A stretch of DNA of 64,000 bases from Bacillota bacterium (GCA_023435305.1 JAEYRV010000004.1:62001-126000); one strand, 5' to 3'; positions 36,037 through 44,941 are shown, counted from the stretch's first letter. The notes: generated by a model from the letters alone, not told the origin. Made by a program: numbers and translations.

Positions 36037-36113
36037 CATGCTTACACCCTTCTTTGATTCACTTGTAAAAACAGAAACTATGATTGATGGCAAAAGCAGA
36101 GGCCCAAAAGCAG

Positions 36114-36266
36114 AGGGCACTACTCACTTTTTCAACTTTTGAACGATTTCTATGTGAAAGTTCTCATTTTTATTGTTCATTGTCTATGAGATTGGCACAT
36201 TGGACTATGAAACAGGTTTTCCAGAACATAGTTTTGATCAAAAGCTGCAAAAATGAGTAGTGCCCT
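36114..36266. mobile_element. 153-bp MITE-like element
   Basis: The ends are perfect 13-bp inverted repeats, AGGGCACTACTCA and TGAGTAGTGCCCT. They extend imperfectly to about 28 bp with TTTTTCAACTTTTGA on the left and TCAAAAGCTGCAAAAA on the right. There is no ORF inside. It fills the gap between tRNA-Val and the lipoprotein gene. No related transposase is in the window. Confidence 0.72.
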
Positions 36267-36392
36267 AGGGGTTTTCTGTATAATCAAATACATTTCGAAA
36301 AATTTCTGTCATCTGGTTTTCAATATGGTAAAATAAATTTAGCGGTAGATTTGCGTTTAAGGGATCAATAAAATGCAAGTGAGGTCATACAA

Positions 36393-37403
36393 ATGAAAAC
36401 AATCATAATTATACTTATTGCATCGGCGATACTGCTGACAGGATGTGCCAGTGATAATCTGATCGAGGATACTGAAGGCGAAGCATTTGTTGAGCAGCTG
36501 GACACCCCCTCCAATGACAGTGCAGCAAAGAACCTTGAGGGTGAGATCATTTTTTATCCTGCATACGATGAGTGTTACAAGACCGGAAACAATGAAATGT
36601 TTGATTTTTGGTTTGACATACCCGTGGAGTGGAAGGCTGTCGACGAGTCCGTCAACGGGTCGGAATATACTATCCTCAGCAATAGTGACAAGGTGCAGTT
36701 AAAGATTTTCGGCATAATGGAAGATGAAACAGGAGAGGATTATTATAAAAAACTTGCCGGTCAAAGCGGCAGGATTACAGACTTCATATACAGGGATGCC
36801 TGGATCGGAAAGAAAATAGAGGTATCCCAAAACGAGACTTATTATGTCAGGGTCGACGGCGACAGCTACATGGTATTCCACGTAGATGCATCGAAGGATC
36901 CCGCATGGCTGACAAACAATATGGAAACGATCAATACTATCGCTATGAGCGCCAGGACGGCAAGAGAAAGCCATGGCAAGGAGAATAACGAGAATAGCTC
37001 GATAGATCCTGGTGATTTGAAGCTGGGAGATATAGATATCGATATGTCATTTGAGGATCTGATAGCCGCCATAGGGCAGGAGCCAGAGGATGTGTTCGAA
37101 GAGGAATATGACGGGATGAGCACAAAGACGGTGTTTTTCCCTGATGATACACAGGTTTATGTTGTTAATGATATTGTATTCACAGTCAATGTGACAAGCC
37201 CGAATTATTTAACACCAAGGGGACTTAAGACCGGCGACAGGGAAGAGAAGATACTTGAGCTTTATGGAGAGCCTAATAAAAAGGAAGACGGAGTATGGGG
37301 CTATAATATAAACGGATATGAGCTGTTCACTGTTGTCACTGAAGACGGCGTTGTCACTCAGATACAAATAGAACAGGGAGCGTGGGCTCATGAGGTTTTC
37401 TGA
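36393..37403 (+). CDS. Putative lipoprotein
   Basis: A 336-residue exported lipoprotein: signal KTIIIILIASAILLTGC with the lipobox cysteine at residue 18. The middle part (about 45-190) has PVEWKAVDESVNGSEYTILS and resembles PsbP-like or DUF-type single-domain lipoproteins. After an Asn/Ser linker, the C-terminal 120 residues (LGDIDIDMSFEDLIAAIGQE to YGEPNKKEDGVWGYNI) have the repeat fold seen in clostridial DUF4309-like proteins. The function is unknown. It is close to the PNP gene (27 bp) and could be co-transcribed. Confidence 0.75.
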   Translation: MKTIIIILIASAILLTGCASDNLIEDTEGEAFVEQLDTPSNDSAAKNLEGEIIFYPAYDECYKTGNNEMFDFWFDIPVEWKAVDESVNGSEYTILSNSDKVQLKIFGIMEDETGEDYYKKLAGQSGRITDFIYRDAWIGKKIEVSQNETYYVRVDGDSYMVFHVDASKDPAWLTNNMETINTIAMSARTARESHGKENNENSSIDPGDLKLGDIDIDMSFEDLIAAIGQEPEDVFEEEYDGMSTKTVFFPDDTQVYVVNDIVFTVNVTSPNYLTPRGLKTGDREEKILELYGEPNKKEDGVWGYNINGYELFTVVTEDGVVTQIQIEQGAWAHEVF

Positions 37404-37430
37404 AATAATACCAAAAGAGGAGTGTCAGCA

Positions 37431-38258
37431 ATGGTGACAGATTTTGAAAAATACAGGATAGCTGCCGATTACATAAGTGAGAAGATAAATCGGACTCCAG
37501 AAATTGCTATTGTTCTTGGCTCTGGGCTTGGATCTTTGACAGATTCAGTAGAACAGTCTGTAGAGATAGACTACGCCGACATACCAGGTTTCCCTCATAC
37601 GACAGTAAAGGGGCATCAGGGCAAGCTTGTCTGCGGTACACTGGGAGGCAAGTACATTCTTGCAATGAAGGGCCGGTTTCATTACTATGAAGGCTGGGAC
37701 ATATCACAGGTTGTTTTCCATATAAGAGTATTCAAGCTTTTGGGGATATCTAATCTGATAGTAACCAATGCAGCCGGCGGAATAAACACGACCTTCAACC
37801 CAGGCGATCTGATGCTTATAACTGACCATATCAGCCTGTTTGCTCCTTCTGCGCTGCGCGGACCCAATCAGGATGAGTTCGGACCGAGGTTCCCCGATAT
37901 GTGCAATATTTATGATCCGGATGCTGTTGCTCTGGCAAGAGAGGCTGCGGCCAAAAGGGGCATCGCTGTGAAAGAGGGAGTTTATGCCTTTGCCCAGGGA
38001 CCGATGTTCGAAACTCCGGCGGAAATAAGAGCTTTGCGGATGTTAGGCGCTGATGCTGTCGGAATGTCGACAGTTCCCGAAGTGATCACGGCACGGCACT
38101 GCGGCATGAAAATTCTTGGAATATCATGTATAACAAATATGGCTGCAGGAGTGATAGGGCAGGAACTGAACCATGAAGAGGTCATGGATACTGCCGGAAG
38201 GGTCGGGAAGGATTTTGCAGGGCTTGTGACAGAAATCATCGCTGACTGGCAGGTCTAG
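37431..38258 (+). CDS. Purine nucleoside phosphorylase (PNP family I)
   Basis: This enzyme splits inosine or guanosine with phosphate. The 275-residue protein has GSGLGSLTDSV for phosphate binding, FPHTTVKGHQGKLVCG, GRFHYYEGW, TNAAGGINTTFNPGDLM, GVYAFAQGPMFETPAEIRAL, AVGMSTVPEVITARH and the base-binding ISCITNMAAG. It is of the trimeric, low-molecular-weight type. AGAGGAG lies eight bases before ATG 37431. It opens the purine and SAH recycling group that follows. Confidence 0.93.
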   Translation: MVTDFEKYRIAADYISEKINRTPEIAIVLGSGLGSLTDSVEQSVEIDYADIPGFPHTTVKGHQGKLVCGTLGGKYILAMKGRFHYYEGWDISQVVFHIRVFKLLGISNLIVTNAAGGINTTFNPGDLMLITDHISLFAPSALRGPNQDEFGPRFPDMCNIYDPDAVALAREAAAKRGIAVKEGVYAFAQGPMFETPAEIRALRMLGADAVGMSTVPEVITARHCGMKILGISCITNMAAGVIGQELNHEEVMDTAGRVGKDFAGLVTEIIADWQV

Positions 38259-38323
38259 CTGTAAATACAGGTAAAATAATTGTAATTGATGGTTGATAAA
38301 TTCAATATGACGGGATATAATGT

Positions 38324-38357
38324 AAGAGGACAAGTGGCTGCTCATTGTCCTCTTTTG
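38324..38357 (+). terminator. Terminator after PNP gene
   Basis: AAGAGGACAA pairs with TTGTCCTCTT around an 11-base loop and is followed by TTGC. The T-run is short. Confidence 0.7.
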
Positions 38358-38442
38358 CTTTATTAAGTCGGGAAGACGGCAGCCATGTGGTACATATCAG
38401 ACAGTGAATCAGCGAAAAAGCGTTGGAGAAGGGAATGATCCG

Positions 38443-39258
38443 GTGGATAAAGAGATCCTGAACATGGAGGAAGCGGCCGAGCTTTTTAATGTGAGCATCA
38501 AAACCTTCATCAAGCTCCTGAAGGAGGAGAAGGTGCCGGCGAGGAAGATCGGAAGGGAATGGAGATTCAGCAGACAAGCCCTTGTTCAATGGCTGTCCAG
38601 CGGGGATTCACAGCATTATTCATCGAGTGAAAGCGAGACGAAGGAATTCTTTGACAGGGTCGCTCCGCAATGGAGCAGCATGCGCGGCGGCTACTATGAT
38701 GAGGATGTGATCACCAGACTCCAGAATGCAGGGCTTGTGAAAAATGACATGGTGCTGGTGGATCTTGGCGCCGGAGACGGATATCTCTCCAGAGCGATTG
38801 CGTCCGAAGTGTCTTCGGTCATTGCGGTGGACATTTCTGAGGCAATGCTGAACGAGCTGGCAAAAAAGGCGGATAAGCAGGGAATCAGCAATATCCGGAC
38901 AGTACTTGGCGACGGATGTGATATACCGCTTTCCGATAACGGTGTTGATATAATATGCGCCAATATGTTCCTTCATCATATAGATGAACCGATAACAGCC
39001 ATCAAGGAAATGCACAGAATACTTAAGCCTGGGGGAAGAGTCTTTCTTGCCGATCTGAGGGAGCATGGCAACAGGGAGTTCAAGGATACGATGCATGATG
39101 TGTGGCAGGGCTTTTCGGAAAATGAGATCACCGGCTGGTTTGAGAAGTGCGGCTTCAAGGTAGAGCTTTTTGAAGCGCTCAACAGGAAAGCATCAGGGAA
39201 AAGGTCTGATGATAAAAAAGCTGATGAGGGCGTTTTTATAATGATCGCAACAAAATAA
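38443..39258 (+). CDS. Excisionase-type HTH fused to SAM methyltransferase
   Basis: About 271 residues. The N-terminal 55 residues are a MerR/excisionase-type winged helix (LNMEEAAELFNVSIKTFIKL, then REWRFSRQALVQWL). The rest is a class I methyltransferase: KEFFDRVAPQWSSMRGGYYD, motif I LVDLGAGDGYLSRAIA, acidic VIAVDISEAM, NMFLHHIDEPITAI and LKPGGRVFLADL. Motif I is intact, so SAM or SAH binding is expected. It lies directly before the kinase, ahcY and deaminase genes of SAH recycling. It may therefore be their SAM/SAH-sensing regulator, which is an inference. GTG 38443 follows a purine-rich site; GTG 38404 is the alternative. Confidence 0.75.
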   Translation: MDKEILNMEEAAELFNVSIKTFIKLLKEEKVPARKIGREWRFSRQALVQWLSSGDSQHYSSSESETKEFFDRVAPQWSSMRGGYYDEDVITRLQNAGLVKNDMVLVDLGAGDGYLSRAIASEVSSVIAVDISEAMLNELAKKADKQGISNIRTVLGDGCDIPLSDNGVDIICANMFLHHIDEPITAIKEMHRILKPGGRVFLADLREHGNREFKDTMHDVWQGFSENEITGWFEKCGFKVELFEALNRKASGKRSDDKKADEGVFIMIATK

Positions 39259-39290
39259 TTGTTGAATGACGGGTTCACGGAGGACTTAGA

Positions 39291-40226
39291 ATGGGAAAAA
39301 TAATTGTCACAGGTTCCATAGCATATGATCACATAATGGATTTCCCGGGATATTTCAAGGATCAGATAATACCTGACAGGATAGATGAGCTTAACATCAG
39401 CTTTCTGGTAAAAACATTGAAGAAGGTGCGGGGAGGTACTGCACCGAATATTGCGTACAGTCTGGCGCTCACAGGTCAGAAGCCTGAAATACTGAGCACG
39501 GCAGGTTCTGACTTCGGCGAGTACAGACAATGGCTGGAACAGAACGGAGTAGGCACAGGGCTGGTAAGGGTCAAAGATGATGTCTTCACCGCATCCTGCT
39601 TTATAAACACGGACCTTGCGAACAACCAGATCACGGGATTTTATCCCGGTGCAATGGCTTTTGATACGGATATAAGCATGCATGATATCAGTATGGATGA
39701 TGTCGACATGGTCGTGATCGCGCCTACTGAACCGGCTGCAATGAACAAGTGGTGTGATGAATTGCAGAATATGAGGGTACCCTATCTTTATGATTCGGGG
39801 ATGCAGATACCAAGGCTTGAGGCCCGGGACCTCATGGCCGGAGTGATGGGTGCCAGAATAGTCATATTTAACGAATATGAATATGAGATGATGAACAGAA
39901 AGACAGGACTGACTGTAAACGATATACTTGACAGGGCTGAGATAGTGGTGGTCACTCTTGGGAAAAATGGTTCGGAGCTGTGGTCAAGGAACGAGCACGT
40001 GCGAGTACCTGCTGCCAGAGAAGAAAGAGTGGTCGATCCTACAGGAGCAGGCGATGCATACAGAGCCGGATTGCTGAAGGGCTACTTTGAAGGAGCGGAT
40101 CTCAAAAAGATGGGCAGATATGCCAGCGTTTCATCGGTGTATGCAATTGAGCATAAGGGAGCTACAGAGCACAAGTACTCAATTGATGAGTTTATGAACA
40201 GATACAGAGAAAATTTTGGAGATTAA
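39291..40226 (+). CDS. PfkB-family kinase, likely adenosine kinase
   Basis: A 311-residue PfkB-fold kinase. RGGTAPNIAYSLALTGQKPE shows the N-terminal nucleoside/sugar-binding region, and VVDPTGAGDAYRAGLL the anion hole and catalytic Asp. It belongs to the archaeal-like adenosine-kinase/ribokinase branch. Position between the HTH-methyltransferase and ahcY suggests that the substrate is adenosine from SAH hydrolysis, giving AMP. Substrate choice cannot be proven by sequence. It is 49 bp from ahcY and co-directional. Confidence 0.8.
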   Translation: MGKIIVTGSIAYDHIMDFPGYFKDQIIPDRIDELNISFLVKTLKKVRGGTAPNIAYSLALTGQKPEILSTAGSDFGEYRQWLEQNGVGTGLVRVKDDVFTASCFINTDLANNQITGFYPGAMAFDTDISMHDISMDDVDMVVIAPTEPAAMNKWCDELQNMRVPYLYDSGMQIPRLEARDLMAGVMGARIVIFNEYEYEMMNRKTGLTVNDILDRAEIVVVTLGKNGSELWSRNEHVRVPAAREERVVDPTGAGDAYRAGLLKGYFEGADLKKMGRYASVSSVYAIEHKGATEHKYSIDEFMNRYRENFGD

Positions 40227-40275
40227 AGGCGATATTAAATAAATGCATATAATGCGGCTTTGGAGGTAAAAAGGA

Positions 40276-41538
40276 ATGGTAAAATGTGATATCAAGGACA
40301 AATCGCTGGCGCCGAAGGGCAAATTGAGGATCGAATGGGCAGACAACCAGATGCCAGTACTGAAAGCGATCCGGGAGAGGTTTGCGAAGGAAAAGCCCCT
40401 TGCAGGCATAAAGATGAGCTGCTGCCTTCATGTAACCACTGAGACGGCAAATCTTATCAGGACCTTGAAGGAAGGCGGCGCCGATATCGTGCTGTGCGCA
40501 TCGAATCCGCTGTCGACACAGGATGATGTTGCAGCCTCATTGGTCATGGACTATGGTGTGTCTGTATACGCAAAAAAGGGAGAGGACAGGGACACTTACT
40601 ACAAGCACCTTCTTGCAGCTATCGAGCATGGACCCGACATGACGCAGGACGACGGATGCGACCTGGTAGGACTGCTGCATAAGGATTACAGCGATACCTA
40701 TCTGAAAAATGTGATCGGCGGCACGGAAGAAACTACTACCGGCGTTATCAGACTCAAGAGCATGGAGAGGGACGGAGCTCTGCGCATACCAATAGTTGCG
40801 GTGAATGAGTCAGAGACGAAACATCTCTTCGATAACAGGTACGGAACAGGTCAAAGTACGCTGGACGGTTTGCTGAGGGCTACAAACATGCTGCTGTCAG
40901 GCAAGAACTTTGTCGTCTGCGGTTACGGATGGTGCGGAAAAGGCCTGGCAATGAGAGCCAGAGGCCTGGGCGCAAATGTAACAGTCACCGAAGTGGATCA
41001 TATAAAGGCTATCGAGGCGGTCATGGAAGGCTTCAGAGTCATGAAGCTGGAGGATGCCATGAGCTATGCAGATATCATCATAACAGTCACCGGCGACTTG
41101 AATGTAGTTGATGAGAAGCATATCAGGCTTGCAAAGGATGGAGTCATCATCGCAAATTCAGGACACTTCAATGACGAGATCAACATAGATGCTATTGAGA
41201 AATTATCGGCCTCGAAGAGGACGGTACGTGACTTCGTGGAGGAATATACACTCAAGGACGGCCGCAAGGTATTTCTGCTGGCGGAAGGCAGGCTGCTGAA
41301 CCTGTCAGCTGCCGAGGGACATCCTGCTGTAGTTATGGATATGAGCTTTGCAAATCAGGCACTTGGTGCAGAGTATATAGTTAAGAACGCAAAGAATATG
41401 GATAAAAGGGTCTATCTGCTCCCGGGTGAAGTGGACCATGAAATTGCTCGCCTGAAGCTTGAGTCCATGGGCATTTCCATAGACGTGCTCACAGAAGAGC
41501 AAAAAGCATACCTGGCCTCCTGGCAGAGTGGTACTTGA
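40276..41538 (+). CDS. ahcY: Adenosylhomocysteinase
   Basis: SAH hydrolase splits S-adenosylhomocysteine to homocysteine and adenosine. The 420-residue protein has CCLHVTTETANLIRTLKEGG, ASNPLSTQDDVAASL, the NAD-binding VVCGYGWCGKGLAMRARGLG, TGDLNVVDEKH, NSGHFNDEIN and the C-terminal signature VYLLPGEVDHEIARLKL. It lacks the 40-residue insert seen in some bacterial enzymes, as in the archaeal/Thermotoga-like type. It needs tight NAD binding. A terminator follows. Confidence 0.95.
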   Translation: MVKCDIKDKSLAPKGKLRIEWADNQMPVLKAIRERFAKEKPLAGIKMSCCLHVTTETANLIRTLKEGGADIVLCASNPLSTQDDVAASLVMDYGVSVYAKKGEDRDTYYKHLLAAIEHGPDMTQDDGCDLVGLLHKDYSDTYLKNVIGGTEETTTGVIRLKSMERDGALRIPIVAVNESETKHLFDNRYGTGQSTLDGLLRATNMLLSGKNFVVCGYGWCGKGLAMRARGLGANVTVTEVDHIKAIEAVMEGFRVMKLEDAMSYADIIITVTGDLNVVDEKHIRLAKDGVIIANSGHFNDEINIDAIEKLSASKRTVRDFVEEYTLKDGRKVFLLAEGRLLNLSAAEGHPAVVMDMSFANQALGAEYIVKNAKNMDKRVYLLPGEVDHEIARLKLESMGISIDVLTEEQKAYLASWQSGT

Positions 41539-41572
41539 TGTAGTGCCAGATAAGTCAGTCAGACAGTTATTG

Positions 41573-41611
41573 AGCCCGGGTCATTTGCTTTTTGGCCCGG
41601 GTTTTGTTTTT
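41573..41611 (+). terminator. Terminator after ahcY
   Basis: CCCGGGTC pairs with GGCCCGGG around a T-rich loop and runs into TTTTGTTTTT. Confidence 0.85.
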
Positions 41612-41683
41612 GAATAATGTGGTAAGATATATGTATAAGTTGTGTAAAATCTATTATATATGAAATTACGTAGGAGAGATCGA

Positions 41684-42991
41684 ATGAATATTTTGATTGA
41701 AGGTATCGATATACTGACGGGCGACGGGAAGAACGAGCATATAAGAAACGCCGATATTGGTATCAGAGATAATATCATTGAGTTTATAGCGCCCGCTTCA
41801 AAGGGCCCGGCTGATTTTAAGGCTGACAGAAGGATCAGCGGCAGGAACAGGATCGCCATGCCGGGTCTGGTAAATGCCCATACCCACAGCGCTATGACCC
41901 TGATGAGAAATGCGGCGGATGATCTGCCTTTGCATAAATGGCTGTTTGAAAAGATTTTTCCTATTGAAGACAGACTGACCGATGAGGATGTATACTGGGG
42001 TACAAGACTGGGTGCGGCGGAAATGATCAAATCAGGCACCACAGCTATTGCTGATATGTATTTGCATATGGATGCTGCTGCAAAAGGCATATTTGATACA
42101 GGTATTAAAGTCAATCTGTCAAGAAGCCCTTTGGAATTCCATTCTGATAAAGGCGGTCTTGAAGTCAGGGATGTTTTTGATGAAAGCAGAAGGTACTTCA
42201 GGGAGTGGAACGGAAGAGAGGATGGCAGGATCAAGGTTTATATCGAGGTTCATTCAACATACCTTTTTGACCCGGACTCACTAAAGCGCGCCTCTGAGCT
42301 TGCTTCAGAACTTGGTACAGGGATCCATATCCACCTGCTTGAGACCGAGAAGGAGAGAAGAGACAGTTTTGAACAATACAATAAATCTCCTGTCGAGATA
42401 TGCGCAGAGACAGGTATATTTGATGTTCCTGTTATCGGAGCCCATCTGGTCCATGTGTCAAAGGAAGATATGGAGCTTTTGAAGAAATATGCCGTCAATG
42501 CCGCACATAATCCAACCAGCAATCTCAAGCTCGGCAGCGGAATCTCACCGGTCCACGAAATGCTGGAAGCAGGAATAAATGTTGCTCTGGGAACTGACGG
42601 TGCGGCCAGCAACAACAACCTCAATATGTTTGAGGAGATGCATCTGGCAGCGCTGATCCACAAGGGCGTTGGTCAGAATCCCGAGCTGGTCACAGCCAGG
42701 CAGGCCTTCATGATGGCAACTGTAAACGGATCAAAGGCCGTGGGATTTGGGGATGACTCAGGTGTTATCAGACCGGGAATGAAAGCAGATGTGATTTTGA
42801 TCGATACTGACAAGCCTCATCTCTGTCCGGTAAATGATCCTTATTCAGCTGTTGTTTATTCGGCGCAGGCTTCGGATGTCGATACGGTGATCGTAGACGG
42901 AAATATACTGATGGAAAACAGAGAGCTGAAGACTATTGACGAAGAGCGGGTAAAGTACGAGGTCAAAAGAGCATCACAGAGACTTTTATAA
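41684..42991 (+). CDS. mtaD: Amidohydrolase, SAH/MTA deaminase type
   Basis: A Zn-dependent deaminase of the 5-methylthioadenosine/S-adenosylhomocysteine deaminase family, 435 residues. Metal ligands are in NAHTHSAMTLMR, HIHLLETEKE, GAHLVHVSKED and LGTDGAASNNNLNMFEEMH. The C-terminus has the usual VIDTDKPH-type ILIDTDKPHLCPVNDP. It would convert SAH, MTA or adenosine to inosyl products. These could be handled by PNP, so it is functionally next to ahcY. AGGAG precedes ATG 41684. It is separated from ahcY by a terminator. Confidence 0.88.
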   Translation: MNILIEGIDILTGDGKNEHIRNADIGIRDNIIEFIAPASKGPADFKADRRISGRNRIAMPGLVNAHTHSAMTLMRNAADDLPLHKWLFEKIFPIEDRLTDEDVYWGTRLGAAEMIKSGTTAIADMYLHMDAAAKGIFDTGIKVNLSRSPLEFHSDKGGLEVRDVFDESRRYFREWNGREDGRIKVYIEVHSTYLFDPDSLKRASELASELGTGIHIHLLETEKERRDSFEQYNKSPVEICAETGIFDVPVIGAHLVHVSKEDMELLKKYAVNAAHNPTSNLKLGSGISPVHEMLEAGINVALGTDGAASNNNLNMFEEMHLAALIHKGVGQNPELVTARQAFMMATVNGSKAVGFGDDSGVIRPGMKADVILIDTDKPHLCPVNDPYSAVVYSAQASDVDTVIVDGNILMENRELKTIDEERVKYEVKRASQRLL

Positions 42992-42996
42992 ATATG

Positions 42997-43031
42997 AAAA
43001 AACCACCTGAAATCAATCAAGTGGTTTTTTT
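42997..43031. terminator. Bidirectional terminator
   Basis: AAAAAACCAC and GTGGTTTTTT form a stem around a 14-base loop between the deaminase and tRNA-Thr, which is on the other strand. Confidence 0.85.
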
Positions 43032-43032
43032 G

Positions 43033-43108
43033 TGGAGCCAACTGCCGGATTCGAACCGGCGACCTGCGGTTTACGATACCGCTGCTCTACCAGCTGAGCC
43101 AAGTTGGC
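43033..43108 (-). tRNA. tRNA-Thr (CGT)
   Basis: A 76-nt cloverleaf on the minus strand with encoded CCA. The acceptor GCCAACT pairs with AGTTGGC, the D-arm is GCTC/GAGC, and the anticodon stem GCGGT/ACCGC has loop ATCGTAA with CGT for ACG. The T-arm is GCCGG-TTCGAAT-CCGGC. Confidence 0.95.
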
Positions 43109-43213
43109 ATCTGTTACGCAAAAAGAATTATACTCCATAACCAAGAAAAAAACAATACCCGGATATTTGAAAAATCGGCGTGATCAATTTGCCTGACAGT
43201 TCCGGCTGACAGT

Positions 43214-43414
43214 TCAGAATCCGCTGTAATATTCCTTCTCGACATCGTCACAGGTGTAGTTGTAGCCTGCATTTCTGATTATATCATGGGTCGTTTTGAT
43301 GACCATTTCGTGGGTCACCTGATGCTGTTCGACCAGAAATGTCAGGATTTCATTTGTCATGTCAAACAACTCGTCCCAGTTAGTGATATTCTTAAAATCC
43401 TTGACTTCACCCAT
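43214..43414 (-). CDS. Small hypothetical protein
   Basis: Not recognised. With the AAAGGAG before ATG 43414, the protein has 66 residues, is acidic and helical (NITNWDELFDMTNEILTF, then IKTTHDIIRNAGYNYTCDD). The longer open frame to 43504 has no ribosome-binding site. It lies alone between tRNA-Thr and the HAD hydrolase. It has no signal peptide or membrane segment, so it is probably a small cytosolic protein. Confidence 0.55.
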   Translation of the reverse strand: MGEVKDFKNITNWDELFDMTNEILTFLVEQHQVTHEMVIKTTHDIIRNAGYNYTCDDVEKEYYSGF

Positions 43415-43577
43415 AAATAAAACTCCTTTTTTGACCGATTTTACTCCTAAAACGCTCATTGCTTTGGCTAGTTTAATAGCAGGCAGCATTGCTCCCACTG
43501 ACAAAATTTATTATAATCCACTGTAGGATATATCAACAAGGCTTTTTTGAATGAATATTTCCGAAAGGAAAGAAGTT

Positions 43578-44282
43578 ATGGACATAGAGTATATATTTTT
43601 TGATTGTATGGAGACACTGATCGATCTGCATAAGCTTCCGACACCGAAGGATTATGCGCTGTGGGCATATAGTGGTTCCGGCGTTGAAGGCCTGTGGGAG
43701 GATTTCGATGAATTCTTCAGATATTACTATCTTTCAAAGAAGGAGCTGGCTGAAAAATTACCGGAACATGCTGAATACGAGATTAAAGGCCGGTTTTTAT
43801 ATCTGATACGGTCAAGTCTGCCGGATCTGCCGGAATACATGATAGAACCAACTGCTGACAAGTTGTATTCCAACTATTGGCGGAACTATAAAGCAGTCTG
43901 CTATGTCAGGGATGATGTGAAACGAGCCCTTCAGCATTTAAGCGAAGCATATAAATTAGGCGTTGTATCAAATTTCATGGTCATGGACGGAATTGAAGAG
44001 CTGCTGAAATTGACAGGCATCGATCGTTATTTCAGCTTTGTGGTCACATCGGTATCTACGGGGTGGAGAAAGCCTCATCCAGAAATATATAATAAAGCAT
44101 TGTCACTTTCAGGCACAAATACTGATAAGGTATTATTTGTGGGGGATGATTTTACAAATGATTATACTGTGCCTGTCAGTCTGGGAATGAAGGCTGTCTA
44201 TCTTGACAGATTTGAGCGCCGGCCTGAGCTGCCGGACAGGATAAAGGATTTTGATGAGTTGATTGGGAAAGAATTATTATAG
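43578..44282 (+). CDS. HAD-superfamily hydrolase
   Basis: About 234 residues. HAD motif I is YIFFDCMETLID (nucleophile Asp in DCMETL). Motif II is VSNF (GVVSNFMVMDG), motif III the Lys in GWRKPHPEIY, and motif IV VGDDFTNDY. This is the L-2-haloacid dehalogenase/phosphatase-like (YjjG-like) type with an alpha-helical cap (residues 16-110). The substrate is unknown. AGGAAAG precedes ATG 43578. It is single. Confidence 0.82.
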   Translation: MDIEYIFFDCMETLIDLHKLPTPKDYALWAYSGSGVEGLWEDFDEFFRYYYLSKKELAEKLPEHAEYEIKGRFLYLIRSSLPDLPEYMIEPTADKLYSNYWRNYKAVCYVRDDVKRALQHLSEAYKLGVVSNFMVMDGIEELLKLTGIDRYFSFVVTSVSTGWRKPHPEIYNKALSLSGTNTDKVLFVGDDFTNDYTVPVSLGMKAVYLDRFERRPELPDRIKDFDELIGKELL

Positions 44283-44376
44283 TTGTTCTTTCTTACGAAT
44301 ATGGTCTTGACTGGAAGAACGCAGTTGGCTTATAATTGTAATGTGCAATATAATTTTTACGAAAGGAGTTGTTCTT

Positions 44377-44517
44377 GTGAAATTTTATAATTTGGTTTTT
44401 GAGGTAAATGACATCTAACTGAATAAGCTGATGGATGTAAACGTGATCAGCCTGTATTTTCAAGGCTTTTGTCTGCATTCGTTCAGCGAATTGATCGGGA
44501 ATAACCTTTGTCTATAA
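44377..44517 (+). pseudogene. Small ORF interrupted by in-frame TAA
   Basis: A strong AAAGGAG lies eight bases before GTG 44377. The frame encodes KFYNLVFEVNDI, hits TAA at 44416-44418, and then continues in the same frame for 32 codons (LNKLMDVNVISLYFQGFCLH and onward) to TAA 44517. The two parts together look like one protein of about 46 residues. A CAA-to-TAA change would explain the stop. Alternatively only the 12-residue peptide after the start is made. No known family. Confidence 0.4.
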
Positions 44518-44574
44518 AGTATATTCGGGTAAATGGCATGGTATGGTTATCGTGCTTTTTTTATGCCCGTTTGG

Positions 44575-44608
44575 ACTCCGCCAAGGTTCATGCCTGGCGG
44601 AGTTTTTT
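44575..44608 (+). terminator. Terminator before CD3324-like gene
   Basis: ACTCCGCCA pairs with TGGCGGAGT and is followed by TTTTT. It ends a transcript that would include the interrupted ORF at 44377. Confidence 0.85.
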
Positions 44609-44656
44609 GCGGTTATTGCCGGTAATTTCGTATAGGAGACAGGAGGCAGAATAATA

Positions 44657-44941
44657 ATGAAATATGTCAATGGCAAGGATATATTGCCAAAATCATTGCT
44701 GGAGCAGCTGCAGCACTATGTACAGGGAGAACTCCTCTATATACCGAGACAGGAGAACAGCAGAGCCGGATGGGGTGCTATCAACGGTACAAGGATGATG
44801 ATAAGGAACAGAAATACCGAGATATGTATGAAATATGAAGAAGGGGCTACGGTCCAGGAGCTCATGGATGCATATCATTTGTCAGAGGATAGTATCCGTA
44901 AGGTTCTTAACAACAGGAGAGTCCTTCTCGCAGTTGAGTGA
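44657..44941 (+). CDS. CD3324-family HTH protein (Mor-like)
   Basis: A 94-residue protein. An N-terminal half (PKSLLEQLQHYVQGELLYIP) precedes a helix-turn-helix (TVQELMDAYHLSEDSIRKVL) near residue 70, as in small clostridial CD3324-family proteins that resemble the phage Mor activator. AGGAGG precedes ATG 44657. A compound palindrome (44976-45008) follows 35 bp after the stop. It may be a local DNA-binding regulator, but the target is unknown. Confidence 0.72.
   Translation: MKYVNGKDILPKSLLEQLQHYVQGELLYIPRQENSRAGWGAINGTRMMIRNRNTEICMKYEEGATVQELMDAYHLSEDSIRKVLNNRRVLLAVE

Noticed and set aside
37404..41683. SAM or SAH riboswitch ahead of the recycling genes
   Set aside because: The gaps are short, and I see no fold matching known SAM or SAH riboswitch cores.
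43414..43504. N-terminal extension of the small hypothetical at 43214
   Set aside because: AAAGGAG is placed for ATG 43414, and the upstream 30 codons have no start signal.
44293..44478. 61-codon minus-strand ORF
   Set aside because: It overlaps the better supported plus-strand ORF with AAAGGAG at 44377 and lacks a ribosome-binding site.
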